Shown piece after piece: positions 24,213 through 33,203 of a stretch of 64,000 bases of DNA. Numbering within the stretch: the stretch's first letter is position 1; the number at the start of each line of letters is the position of its first letter. Position numbers and translations under genes: made by a program. The DNA is taken from assembly GCA_963792025.1 (NCBI GenBank), contig CAWBUS010000012.1, forward strand, positions 62,001 through 126,000. Reading direction: 5' to 3'. Below the pieces are notes generated by a model. That model was given only the letters and a program-made list of their open reading frames with translations. It had not been told where the DNA came from and did not search any database. The DNA is from Ginsengibacter sp963792025. Its GTDB lineage: Bacteria; Bacteroidota; Bacteroidia; Chitinophagales; Chitinophagaceae.

Positions 24213-25370
24213 TTGATTAAAAAAAATATTCTATTCGGGATAGACAATTTTCTCCAATCCGGTTCTCATAAGGATAAACGAATTGCATTTGTTTGCAACG
24301 AGGCGTCAGTTACGATAGATGGAATTCAGTCCAGGGCTGCCTTAATAAAGAACGGCTTTAACATTGTAAAACTATTTTCTCCTGAACACGGATTAAATGC
24401 TTCAGGAGAAGATGGTTATTATCAGCCCGATGGGATTGATAGTCTCACCGGTTTACCCCTTGTAAGTTTATACGGAGATCGTTTAATCCCGCGGCGGGAA
24501 GACTTAGCTGATATTGATTTGGTTTTATTTGATCTCCCCGATGTTGGTTGCAGGTTTTACACTTACCTCTGGACAATGACTCACATAATGGAAGCTGGTG
24601 CTGCGTTTGATATTCCACTTTTTATTGCTGACCGTCCAAACCCAATTGGCGGCAAGTTACTCCAGGCAGAAGGTCCAATGCTTGATGAAGCCAACTGCTC
24701 GTCATTTATCGGGAGATGGAATATCCCTCTGAGATATTCTTGCACGCTTGGCGAACTCGCCCAATATTTCAGGGCTACAAGAGTTCCCGAATTACAATTG
24801 GTTATTATTCCTGTGAGCAATTGGCAAAGGGAAATAACAAATGCTGATAATTTTATTCCTACTTCGCCTGCCATTAGCAAACTTAGCGCTGCCTTGTTGT
24901 ATCCGGGCACAGGCTTACTGGAAGGCGTAAACGTAAATGAAGGAAGAGAAACAAAATTTCCTTTTGAGGTATGTGCCGCTCCATGGATCGACAAGGAAGA
25001 ATTTTTTGATTGCTTTAAACTCATCAACCACCCGGGCCTGCATGTCGAAACAATAAGTTACATGTCGAAAAACGGTCCATATGTAAATGAAACATGCCAT
25101 GGAATAAAACTAACGGTTGTGGATGAAGATATTTTCCGGCCAGTAGTAATGGGTATTTCGCTCATTAAAACCATAATGAAACTCTATCCTGATAATGTTA
25201 CAGAACGCTTATATAAAACCGTTGCAAATCCTGGCGGGAAGGGTCATCTCGATAAACTGTTGGGAGTGCCGAATGCATTTCATAAACTAAAAATTGGCGA
25301 GACAATAACTACAGACGTAACAGAAGAATGGCTTGAAGCAATACGTAATTATCTTATTTACCCATCATAA
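24213..25370 (+). CDS. namZ: DUF1343 exo-beta-N-acetylmuramidase (NamZ-type)
   Basis: A 385-residue protein with a DUF1343 domain throughout: LFSPEHGLNASGEDGYYQPD near 50-70, VLFDLPDVGCRFYTYLWTM, FIADRPNPIGG and EGVNVNEGRETKFPFE. NamZ of Bacillus subtilis removes MurNAc from peptidoglycan ends, and the family is common in Bacteroidota. It begins with TTG at 24213; no signal peptide is visible at this start, so a cytosolic role or a mis-set start is possible. It lies upstream of the DeoR regulator and SusC/SusD, which fits recovery of muropeptide sugar. Confidence 0.88.
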   Translation: MIKKNILFGIDNFLQSGSHKDKRIAFVCNEASVTIDGIQSRAALIKNGFNIVKLFSPEHGLNASGEDGYYQPDGIDSLTGLPLVSLYGDRLIPRREDLADIDLVLFDLPDVGCRFYTYLWTMTHIMEAGAAFDIPLFIADRPNPIGGKLLQAEGPMLDEANCSSFIGRWNIPLRYSCTLGELAQYFRATRVPELQLVIIPVSNWQREITNADNFIPTSPAISKLSAALLYPGTGLLEGVNVNEGRETKFPFEVCAAPWIDKEEFFDCFKLINHPGLHVETISYMSKNGPYVNETCHGIKLTVVDEDIFRPVVMGISLIKTIMKLYPDNVTERLYKTVANPGGKGHLDKLLGVPNAFHKLKIGETITTDVTEEWLEAIRNYLIYPS

Positions 25371-25833
25371 TTCCGGGTAACCCAGTAATCATGCTCGGCC
25401 AAAGCAAGTTAATCCCTTAACACTTGCTCTCCGCGAAAGAATTTTGAGACTTACAAGTAATCGAACCCATCTTTACTTTAAAGAAATCATTATTTTCTTC
25501 AAATAAAACTGTACCATTCTTTGCCAAATGAAACTTTAATCTCTACCTTTTTATGCATTGTCATCCAAAAGCTGCAAGAATGAGGCTTTAGTCTTCGTTA
25601 TTTTAATAGATTAAAAAAACTGCATAAAGCCGCACACATCTATAAAATGAAGATGCCGCAAAAATTATTATTTATTTACTTTTTACAAGGTAGTAAAGGA
25701 TCATAATGTCGTTTTCTATTTTGTGGCATCGTTTGCCATAATGTATGTTTTTGCAATTTTATGCATGAGTCTGCAACATTTTTTTGGTGTATATCTTATT
25801 TCTGCCGAAATTCACGGAACCATAACTTTTAAC
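25371..25833 (+). other. Gene-free stretch upstream of the DeoR regulator
   Basis: AT-rich, no gene seen. The reading frame of the DeoR gene is open upstream of its likely start (25834), but the encoded 37 residues are hydrophobic and unlike the family. A TTTTTGC word near 25748 could belong to a promoter, but no full -33/-7 pair is convincing. Confidence 0.4.
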
Positions 25834-26580
25834 ATGCTTAAGATAGAAAGACAGGAATATATTTTTCGAAAACTAAATCTGCATAATAAAGTCTTGTCTT
25901 CTGATTTGAGCCAGGAGATGGATGTTTCAGAAGATACCATCCGTCGCGACCTTAACGAATTGGCCGACTCGGGAAGAATAATAAAAGTTCATGGCGGAGC
26001 GCTTTCAAAATCCTTTCATAGTTCCTTTTACAGATCTGATATTTATAAACTCGATGCCAAAAAGATAATTGGTCAAAAAGTTATTAATCTTATTAAAGAT
26101 GGAATGTTTGTTCTTACTTCCGGCGGCACCACTCTTTTAGAAATGGCGAGAATGTTACCTGCAGGGTTACATGCCACATTTTTCACACCTAGCATACCCG
26201 CGGCTTACGAGTATATGCTCCATCCAAATATTGAATTGATTGTAATAGGAGGAAAAATTTCCAGGAATTCGCATATTTCTTTTGGTGCTGAAACCATTAA
26301 TAAAATCAACGAAATAAAACCTGACATATGCATTTTAGGCATTAACGCCATTGATTTTAAAAAAGGCATTACAGACAATGATTGGGATGTGGTGCAGATT
26401 AAAAAGAAAATGATTGAAGTATCCCAGAAAACAATTGCATTGGCAATTTCTGAAAAGATAGACACCGAACAGCGGCTAAAAATTTGTGACTATGAGGCAA
26501 TAGATATTCTTATAACGGAATTAGATCCTTCCGATAAATTATTAAACAATTATAAAAATAAAAAAATATCAATTATCTAA
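25834..26580 (+). CDS. DeoR-family transcriptional regulator
   Basis: About 248 residues from the ATG at 25834, chosen because MLKIERQEYIFRKLN is the family start; an upstream ATG at 25723 would add 37 unrelated residues. The N-terminal helix-turn-helix is SQEMDVSEDTIRRDLNELAD with the usual IIKVHGGAL linker. The C-terminal sugar-phosphate-sensing domain carries GQKVINLIKDG, LTSGGTTLLEMA, and FGAETIN. DeoR proteins repress sugar-uptake operons and respond to sugar phosphates. It ends 23 bases before susC, so it probably controls, and is transcribed with, the SusC/SusD genes. Confidence 0.9.
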   Translation: MLKIERQEYIFRKLNLHNKVLSSDLSQEMDVSEDTIRRDLNELADSGRIIKVHGGALSKSFHSSFYRSDIYKLDAKKIIGQKVINLIKDGMFVLTSGGTTLLEMARMLPAGLHATFFTPSIPAAYEYMLHPNIELIVIGGKISRNSHISFGAETINKINEIKPDICILGINAIDFKKGITDNDWDVVQIKKKMIEVSQKTIALAISEKIDTEQRLKICDYEAIDILITELDPSDKLLNNYKNKKISII

Positions 26581-26603
26581 TTTTTAAACCAATACATAAC
26601 ATC

Positions 26604-29600
26604 ATGAGACTAAAAACATTTCAATTACCCGGTAAATGGAAGCATCTCTTTTTACTGGCAGTATTTAATGGTATGTTAGCCTATAGCTTTGCACAGGTTC
26701 ACATAAGCGGAACAGTGTCTAATAAGAGTGGGACACTGCTTGAATCTATTTCGGTTGAAGTAAAAGGCACCAAATACGGCACCGTTACTGACAATTCGGG
26801 AACGTATAAATTAACGGCTCCCTTAAAAGAAGGCAAATACACTTTAGAATTTTCGGGCGGCGGTTATCAAAAATCAGATGTTGAACTAACGGTAGGTTCC
26901 GGCAGCGAATACAATGTTAGTACCCAACTAACGGAGCAGATATCCAGGCTAGACGAAGTTGTAGTAACCGGTACTTCTGAAGGTACAACCCGGAGGCAAC
27001 TTGGAAGTTATATAAGCACTGTAAAAGGCGACGAACTTACTAAAGGGGCTACCGGCAATGTGCTTGAAGCATTACAAGGTAAAACTGCGGGGGCGCAGAT
27101 TATTCAAAACTCCGGTGATCCAGCCGGCGGTATTTCTGTACGGTTAAGAGGTATTAGTACGGTGAATTCATCTTCCGAACCGCTTTATATAATTGATGGA
27201 ATTATTGTAGACAACTCCACAACCAGGGTTACCAATTCAGACCCTAACTATAACGGTACAAATACAGTAGGCACCATTGGCCAAAACAGGCTGGTAGATA
27301 TTAACCCTGATGATATTGACAGAATTGAGGTTTTAAATGGTGCAGCAGCAGCAGCTATTTACGGATCAAGGGCCAATGCCGGCGTTATCCAGATTTTTAC
27401 GAAAAGAGGTTCTGCCGGAGCGCCACAAGTGAGTTTTTCAACAAATGAATCTTTAAATGAACTCAGAAAAAAACTTAAGGTAAACGAGGCTCCTGTTAAA
27501 TTTGGCGGCTCACCCGATGTGCAAACACAAACAATACTTACTCCAACCTTAACTAATACCACACCGGTTCAGCGATACGATTACCAGGATTATATTTTCA
27601 GGAAAGGTGTTGGTACTGATAATACAGTTTCTATGTCGGGCGGAAAAGACAAAACCAAATATTACGCATCCGCTTCTTATTTATATAATGAGGGAATAAT
27701 AAAGAACACAGATTTCAACAAATACAGCCTGAGATTAAACCTGGAACAGGAGTTGGCAAAATGGGCCAACTTAAATATTAATGTAAATTATATTAATGAT
27801 AAGTCCAACGAGAAGCCTGATGGCAACTCATTCTATTCGCCTACCAATGCAGTTACCATAATAGGCAATTATTATGATATCCAGAAAAGAGATGCGTTGG
27901 GAAATATATTGGCTGTTGGTGAAAGAGGCAGGGTTAACCCGGTTTCTGTAATTGAAGACTTTAAGCAACAGGAGCAAACCAGCAGAATACTCGCAGGCAT
28001 TGGGCTTAAACTGACCCCGGTTAAAAATCTCATTATTGACTTACATACAGGAGTTGATAATTACAGCCAGTTGGGAACCACGTTTATTCCACCATACGCT
28101 TACAATGTAAATACTGCATTTTACGGCGGAGGTCCTTCACTTGATCCAACATTAAATGGCTACTCAAGTGCAGCCACTTATAATTTCTTCCAGATAAACC
28201 ACGATGTTAATTTAACTTATAACTGGAAAATTAATGACAAGCTCAGCTCTGTAACGCAGGTTGGATATTCTCTTCAATATCAAAAAACTAATTACATCCT
28301 GGAGCAAGGCCGGGGATTGGCGCCCTTTGTTCAAACGGTTGATGGCGCCAGTACCATTATACCCGGCTCCGATTCAAGAAGTGAATTTTCGGTATGGGGA
28401 CAATACATTCAACAAAATTTCAAATATAGAAATCAATTATTCTTGACAGGTGCTTTACGCTTAGATGGTTCATCAGTTTTTGGCCCATCGCAACGCAACC
28501 AGGTGTACAGAAAATTGGGCGGAAGCTATGTTATATCTGGAACAGATTTTTGGTCGAAAATGGGCGTCTCCAAATGGTGGAACCTGTTAAAAGTGAGATC
28601 AGCCTACGGCGAATCAGGAAATCTCACAGGTATTGGAGCTTATTCAAGATTTAATAATTACGGTTCATCGTCGTTCCTGGGAATAACTTCTTTCCAAACC
28701 AGTACACAGTTAGCAAATACCAACGTTAAGCCTGAAAGACAAAATGAAATAGAGGTGGGAACTGATATGGCATTTTTCAACAATAGAATTGGCGTAACCT
28801 TCAACTATTATAAAAAGAAAGTAAATGATCTTTTAATAAGCAGGAGCATTGCCCCTACAAACGGATTCTCAAGTTTACTGGATAATATTGGTTCCCTTCA
28901 AAATGTCGGATACGAAGTGTTACTTAATTTAGTTCCTGTCGAAACCAAATCATTCAGATGGGATCTAACTATGATTTACAACCATAACAGGAATAAAGCA
29001 CTAAATATCGGGCAGTCTCTTATCTTATACTCCAACAATGGCGGGGCCCCTGTAGCGATATTACAAAACCAGCCGATCGGCGTGTTCTACGGAACTTTCT
29101 TTGCAACGGACGGCAGTGGTCAATTACTAAAAAACAGTTCGGGTATACCTACAACAGAATCAGGAACTCAAAATGGTCCGCTAAGTTATACAACCAAAAG
29201 AGACGCTACAACAGGTTTGCCAACCGGTACAGCATTACAGAAAGTTATAGGAAATCCCAATCCTAAATACACAGCTACGCTTACCAACGACTTCGCCTAC
29301 AAAAAACTAAGCCTACATGTTCAATTGGACGCAGTTCAGGGAGTTGATGTCTTTAATGCAGACTTCAGGACAAGACAAGGTGTAGATAATGGCACAGTAG
29401 CACAACAGGAAGATTTGGGAAAGATTCCACGAGGTTATATTGCGGGGGTTTATGGCATACAGCAATGGAGAATTGACGATGGATCTTTTGTAAAACTTAG
29501 AGAGCTATCACTAAGTTATGATCTCGGAAATTTGAAATTCATACACGACCTGACAGTTTCTGTTGGTGGAAGAAATTTAGTTTCATGGGATAAATATAAA

Positions 29601-29714
29601 GGCTACGACCCCGAGGTAAATGCTGCCGGACAAAGTACCATATTACGTGGAATTGACTTTGGAAGTACGCCGGCTCCAAAAACATTTAACGTCGGAATTC
29701 GTGCCAAATTTTAA
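26604..29714 (+). CDS. SusC/RagA-family TonB-dependent outer-membrane transporter
   Basis: A 1036-residue TonB-linked barrel with a signal peptide ending near FAQVHISG, an N-terminal carboxypeptidase-regulatory-like domain (ISGTVSNKSGTLLESISVEV), a TonB-box-like RLDEVVVTGTS segment, a plug domain (LRGISTVNSSSEPLYIIDGI, then DINPDDIDRIEVLNGAAAAA), and a 22-strand type barrel ending NVGIRAKF. It forms the pore of a SusCD pair and takes up oligosaccharides or peptides. The substrate is not known; nearby NamZ and DeoR suggest a sugar or amino-sugar. It is followed by SusD after 18 bases. Confidence 0.95.
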   Translation: MRLKTFQLPGKWKHLFLLAVFNGMLAYSFAQVHISGTVSNKSGTLLESISVEVKGTKYGTVTDNSGTYKLTAPLKEGKYTLEFSGGGYQKSDVELTVGSGSEYNVSTQLTEQISRLDEVVVTGTSEGTTRRQLGSYISTVKGDELTKGATGNVLEALQGKTAGAQIIQNSGDPAGGISVRLRGISTVNSSSEPLYIIDGIIVDNSTTRVTNSDPNYNGTNTVGTIGQNRLVDINPDDIDRIEVLNGAAAAAIYGSRANAGVIQIFTKRGSAGAPQVSFSTNESLNELRKKLKVNEAPVKFGGSPDVQTQTILTPTLTNTTPVQRYDYQDYIFRKGVGTDNTVSMSGGKDKTKYYASASYLYNEGIIKNTDFNKYSLRLNLEQELAKWANLNINVNYINDKSNEKPDGNSFYSPTNAVTIIGNYYDIQKRDALGNILAVGERGRVNPVSVIEDFKQQEQTSRILAGIGLKLTPVKNLIIDLHTGVDNYSQLGTTFIPPYAYNVNTAFYGGGPSLDPTLNGYSSAATYNFFQINHDVNLTYNWKINDKLSSVTQVGYSLQYQKTNYILEQGRGLAPFVQTVDGASTIIPGSDSRSEFSVWGQYIQQNFKYRNQLFLTGALRLDGSSVFGPSQRNQVYRKLGGSYVISGTDFWSKMGVSKWWNLLKVRSAYGESGNLTGIGAYSRFNNYGSSSFLGITSFQTSTQLANTNVKPERQNEIEVGTDMAFFNNRIGVTFNYYKKKVNDLLISRSIAPTNGFSSLLDNIGSLQNVGYEVLLNLVPVETKSFRWDLTMIYNHNRNKALNIGQSLILYSNNGGAPVAILQNQPIGVFYGTFFATDGSGQLLKNSSGIPTTESGTQNGPLSYTTKRDATTGLPTGTALQKVIGNPNPKYTATLTNDFAYKKLSLHVQLDAVQGVDVFNADFRTRQGVDNGTVAQQEDLGKIPRGYIAGVYGIQQWRIDDGSFVKLRELSLSYDLGNLKFIHDLTVSVGGRNLVSWDKYKGYDPEVNAAGQSTILRGIDFGSTPAPKTFNVGIRAKF

Positions 29715-29732
29715 ACTATTAAATAATTAATT

Positions 29733-31025
29733 ATGAAAAAGTATTTTAAAATAATTATAGGTGGGTTTATTCTCATAGCAATTATAATACCGCTCCCATC
29801 TTGCAAAAAGAACTATACAAATCCCGGTGCCGCAATCTCATCTTCGGTATTGTCGTCTACGAAAGGCTTAACAGGTGTTGCCGTTGGGTTACAAAATTGG
29901 TACACTGCAGGACGCGGTGGATTAATATATAACACCGTTACCGCAAGTGGCCTGGTTACAGGCGAAATTTATTGTGTAAATGCTGGCAATACTGACGAAG
30001 CACAATTAGGAACCGGCGGTGGCGCTGTGCAAAATACAAATGGAGTGGTTAATGGATTATGGTCAGTTTCTAACAAAATAATATACGATGCTAATAATGT
30101 TATCGCAAACGTAGGAATTGTAGGAGATAAAGGTTATGCCAGCGGCTTAATAGCTTATGCTTCTATATTTAAGGCTTTGGCTCTTGCAGACTTGTCTATG
30201 TTTTGGGATCATATACCCGATTCTACGGGTAGCAATGTAAACTTTATTGCAAACACTGATGGATTAAAGGACGCAATAGCAACTATCAATAATGCACTCA
30301 GTACAATTAATGCAACCCCGGTAAGTGCCGGTTTTCTTTCCAGTGTTCCTTCAGGCATAGACATCACCAATACCCTATATGCGCTAAAAGCAAGGTTTTC
30401 ATTATTTGCAGGAAATTACACTGATGCTTTGGCCGCAGCAGATAATGTAAATCTATCTGTGAAATCCGCCTTTAAATACAGCACGGTTACTTTAAATCCA
30501 ATTTTTTCTGTGGCAACTTCTACCAACAATGTTTTTCAGCCCGTAGATTCTACCATGGGCCTTCCGGCAGGACTGCAGCCGGATTTAAATGATCAGCGGG
30601 TACCTTTTTATATTGCCACTTCTGCCAATCCCCGATTTAGGATTAATGGATTTGGAGCAGCAACAACCACCCCATTTCCCGTTTATCTACCGGGGGAAAT
30701 TATGTTAATCAAAGCTGAATGCTACGCACAACAAAACGATTTGGTGAACGGATTGGCGCAATTGAATAATGTAGTAACAAAAACACCAGCAAACGATCCA
30801 TTCGGTGTTGGCGCAGGGCTTCCTCCAACAACAGTTACTTCGCAGGCCGATCTCTTAACCCAGATCTATCAACAGCGCTGTATCGAGTTGTACATGTCGG
30901 GCTTAAAATTAGAAGATATGAGAAGATTTGACAGACCAACGTCGGAGCGTACCCGAAATTATTTTCCATATCCATTTGTTGAAAGAAATGGTAATACAAA
31001 TACTCCGGTTGATCCCCCTTTCTGA
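29733..31025 (+). CDS. SusD/RagB-family outer-membrane lipoprotein
   Basis: A 430-residue surface lipoprotein with lipobox IPLPSC near residue 24. The helical TPR-like region and C-terminal LPGEIMLIKAECYAQQND, with YQQRCIELYMSGLKLEDMRRF, are typical of the SusD fold that caps the SusC pore. It is 18 bases downstream of susC. It is shorter than the starch-binding SusD. A terminator lies 21 bases after its stop. Confidence 0.92.
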   Translation: MKKYFKIIIGGFILIAIIIPLPSCKKNYTNPGAAISSSVLSSTKGLTGVAVGLQNWYTAGRGGLIYNTVTASGLVTGEIYCVNAGNTDEAQLGTGGGAVQNTNGVVNGLWSVSNKIIYDANNVIANVGIVGDKGYASGLIAYASIFKALALADLSMFWDHIPDSTGSNVNFIANTDGLKDAIATINNALSTINATPVSAGFLSSVPSGIDITNTLYALKARFSLFAGNYTDALAAADNVNLSVKSAFKYSTVTLNPIFSVATSTNNVFQPVDSTMGLPAGLQPDLNDQRVPFYIATSANPRFRINGFGAATTTPFPVYLPGEIMLIKAECYAQQNDLVNGLAQLNNVVTKTPANDPFGVGAGLPPTTVTSQADLLTQIYQQRCIELYMSGLKLEDMRRFDRPTSERTRNYFPYPFVERNGNTNTPVDPPF

Positions 31026-31045
31026 TTTTTTATAAATGTTTAATT

Positions 31046-31075
31046 AAAAAAAGGGCTTTTCAAAGCTCTTTTTTT
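31046..31075 (+). terminator. Rho-independent terminator of the SusCD operon
   Basis: AAGGGCTTTT and AAAGCTCTTT form a 9-base stem containing one G-T pair, followed by a long T-run. It lies just after the SusD stop, on the plus strand. Confidence 0.75.
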
Positions 31076-31457
31076 ATTGGCTATAATTTTAAGGGGGGGG
31101 TCGATTATTTGTATATCACCAATAGAATATTACTGCCTTAACGGCTTTTGAATATTTACGATATGTTGCCGCTATGTATTCGATACATATTCGATCTATA
31201 GAGCGAACTGCTTACACATTAAATAAGCTTCCAGTTCATTTATTGATATAAGCAATTATTATAAAACCAGTTTGCAAACTATTGCCAACTCAGCTTAATC
31301 AATAACTATGGCATGAATTATTAATGGCACTATAGATAGTGTGTATACAGGAAGGATAATTTTATAAATCCGGGAATTATTTTTACAAATATTTTTGAGT
31401 ATATAGAATTGCGTTTACAATTCACAGTTAGGCCAGTGAAAACTTATAACTTATAAC
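31076..31457. other. Gene-free stretch with a poly-G tract and a palindrome
   Basis: No gene is recognised. A run of eight G lies at 31093-31100, unusual in this AT-rich setting. TATGTAT (31173-31179) and ATACATA (31183-31189) form a 7-base inverted repeat about a TCG centre. ATTCGAT occurs twice nearby (31178 and 31189). This stretch separates the convergent SusD and FabH genes. Confidence 0.35.
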
Positions 31458-32459
31458 TTATTTAGTATCATATGCCCACTTAATTAAAGTAGCGCCCCAG
31501 GTAAATCCTCCGCCAAAAGCTGCAAGAACAATCAAATCATCTTTCTTTAATTGTTTTTCCCATTCCCATAAACATAAAGGAATGGTTGCAGAGGTGGTAT
31601 TTCCGTATCGTTGAATATTGATCATAACCTTATCCATACTCAAGCCCATCCTGCTTGCAGTTGCATCAATTATTCTTTTATTCGCCTGGTGTGGCACCAG
31701 CCATGCAATATCATCACCAGTTAAATGATTTCTCTCCAATAATTCATACGAAACATCAGCCATACCTTTTACAGCAAACTTGAAAACGGCCGGGCCTTCC
31801 TGGAAAATGTAATGCTCTTTGGCCAATACAGTTTCTACCGATGCAGGTTTCGCAGATCCGCCGGCAACCATTTTCAAATACTCTACGCCGCTACCATCCG
31901 TCTTCAAAAGGCTGTCCTGTATTCCATATCCATCTTCATTAGGCTCAAGTAGAATTGCACCGGCGGCATCGCCAAAAAGCACGCAGGTTTTACGGTCACT
32001 ATAATCTACAATTCCGCTCATCTTATCCGTTCCAACAACGACCACTTTTTTATAACGGCCGCTTTCTATTAACGATGCACCGGTGGTTACACCGAAAAAA
32101 AATCCTGAGCATGCGGCAGAAAGATCGAAGCCGAATGCATTAACAGCCCCAATTTTATAAGTGATAATATTTGCCGTCGCAGGGAAGGTCATATCCGGAG
32201 TAACGGTGCAACAAATAAGGCAATCAATTTCTACTGGATCAATTCCCCTTTTTTTACAAAGTTCCAACACAGCAGGAATGGCCATTTCAGAAACCCCTTT
32301 ATTTTCTCCTTTGAGTATTCTTCTTTCTTCAACTCCGGTTCTGGTTTTTATCCATTCATCATTGGTGTCCACCATTGTTTCGAGTTCAGCGTTTGTAAGT
32401 TTGTAATCGGGAACATAACCACCAACGGCGGTGATAGCTGCAGAAATTTTTTTGTCCAT
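31458..32459 (-). CDS. fabH: Beta-ketoacyl-ACP synthase III
   Basis: A 333-residue FabH that starts fatty-acid synthesis by condensing acetyl-CoA with malonyl-ACP. The catalytic cysteine is C117 in AACSGF, with histidine in PHQANKRI and asparagine in YGNTTSAT. A full-length gene with no defects. It diverges from ruvA, with a promoter on each side of the gap. Confidence 0.95.
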   Translation of the reverse strand: MDKKISAAITAVGGYVPDYKLTNAELETMVDTNDEWIKTRTGVEERRILKGENKGVSEMAIPAVLELCKKRGIDPVEIDCLICCTVTPDMTFPATANIITYKIGAVNAFGFDLSAACSGFFFGVTTGASLIESGRYKKVVVVGTDKMSGIVDYSDRKTCVLFGDAAGAILLEPNEDGYGIQDSLLKTDGSGVEYLKMVAGGSAKPASVETVLAKEHYIFQEGPAVFKFAVKGMADVSYELLERNHLTGDDIAWLVPHQANKRIIDATASRMGLSMDKVMINIQRYGNTTSATIPLCLWEWEKQLKKDDLIVLAAFGGGFTWGATLIKWAYDTK

Positions 32460-32488
32460 TTATTTAGCGTGGCCTTTTTGTGAGTTGA

Positions 32489-32516
32489 CAAAAATACAAC
32501 ATACTTTATTATTCAA
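32489..32516 (-). promoter_or_regulatory. Bacteroidota-type promoter for fabH
   Basis: On the minus strand a TTG (32514-32516) is followed by 17 bases and then TATTTTTG (32496-32489), fitting the Bacteroidota housekeeping pattern TTG-N(17-21)-TAnnTTTG, 30-57 bases ahead of the fabH start. Spacing is slightly short. Confidence 0.6.
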
Positions 32517-32569
32517 TCAGTTGTAAAATCGGCAGATATTTTATATAGCTATCATTACAGTGAATTACT

Positions 32570-32577
32570 TATTTTTG
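32570..32577 (+). promoter_or_regulatory. Likely -7 element for ruvA
   Basis: TATTTTTG at 32570-32577 matches TAnnTTTG, about 15 bases ahead of the ruvA ATG. No clear TTG is seen at the expected -33 distance. Confidence 0.35.
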
Positions 32578-32591
32578 GCGCTCTTAAACAA

Positions 32592-33176
32592 ATGATAGCA
32601 TATTTATCAGGAAAATTTTCTTATAAAACACCGACCGTTGTTTATGTGGATGTGCAGGGATTGGGGTATGAAGTAAACATCAGCCTTAATACCTATTCGC
32701 ACATTCAAAAATTAAACGAAGGGAAACTATACACTTACCTGCAGGTGAAAGAAGATGCTCATACGTTGTATGGCTTTTTTGATTCGATGGAAAAGGAAAT
32801 GTTTGTAATGTTGATAAGTGTTTCAGGCGTAGGTGCAGCTACAGCCAGAATGATGTTGTCTCATTTAAAGCCTGACGAAATAAGTAAGGCTATTCTTCAG
32901 AACAATGCGTCATTGCTCGAAAGCGTAAAAGGAATAGGAAGAAAAACCGCCGAGAGACTTATTCTCGAACTCAAAGATAAAATGTCAAAATTATCATCAA
33001 TTGCTCCATTAGATACACCTGTTGGCAATACTTTGCACCAGGATGCGTTAAATGCATTGGTAGCTCTTGGTATAGGAAGGCCAGTCGCTGAACAGTCCAT
33101 TAAAAAAGTCGTAATTTCCAACCCAACCATCAACAACCTTGAAGAAATAATAAAAAAAGCCCTAAAAGCTATTTGA
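32592..33176 (+). CDS. ruvA: Holliday junction DNA helicase subunit RuvA
   Basis: A 194-residue RuvA that binds four-way junctions and loads RuvB. Domain I starts MIAYLSGKF and ends VKEDAHTLYGFF; domain II has the two helix-hairpin-helix motifs SVSGVGAATARMML and SVKGIGRKTAERLI; domain III is the flexible C-terminal part (QDALNALVALG). The 28-base gap to sprA suggests joint transcription, a common Bacteroidota arrangement. Confidence 0.95.
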   Translation: MIAYLSGKFSYKTPTVVYVDVQGLGYEVNISLNTYSHIQKLNEGKLYTYLQVKEDAHTLYGFFDSMEKEMFVMLISVSGVGAATARMMLSHLKPDEISKAILQNNASLLESVKGIGRKTAERLILELKDKMSKLSSIAPLDTPVGNTLHQDALNALVALGIGRPVAEQSIKKVVISNPTINNLEEIIKKALKAI

Positions 33177-33203
33177 GAGAAATCTACCTTAATTAATCGC
33201 GGG

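Noticed and set aside
25723..25833. Upstream ATG start for the DeoR regulator
   Set aside because: It adds 37 hydrophobic residues not seen in the family, while the ATG at 25834 gives the normal N-terminus.
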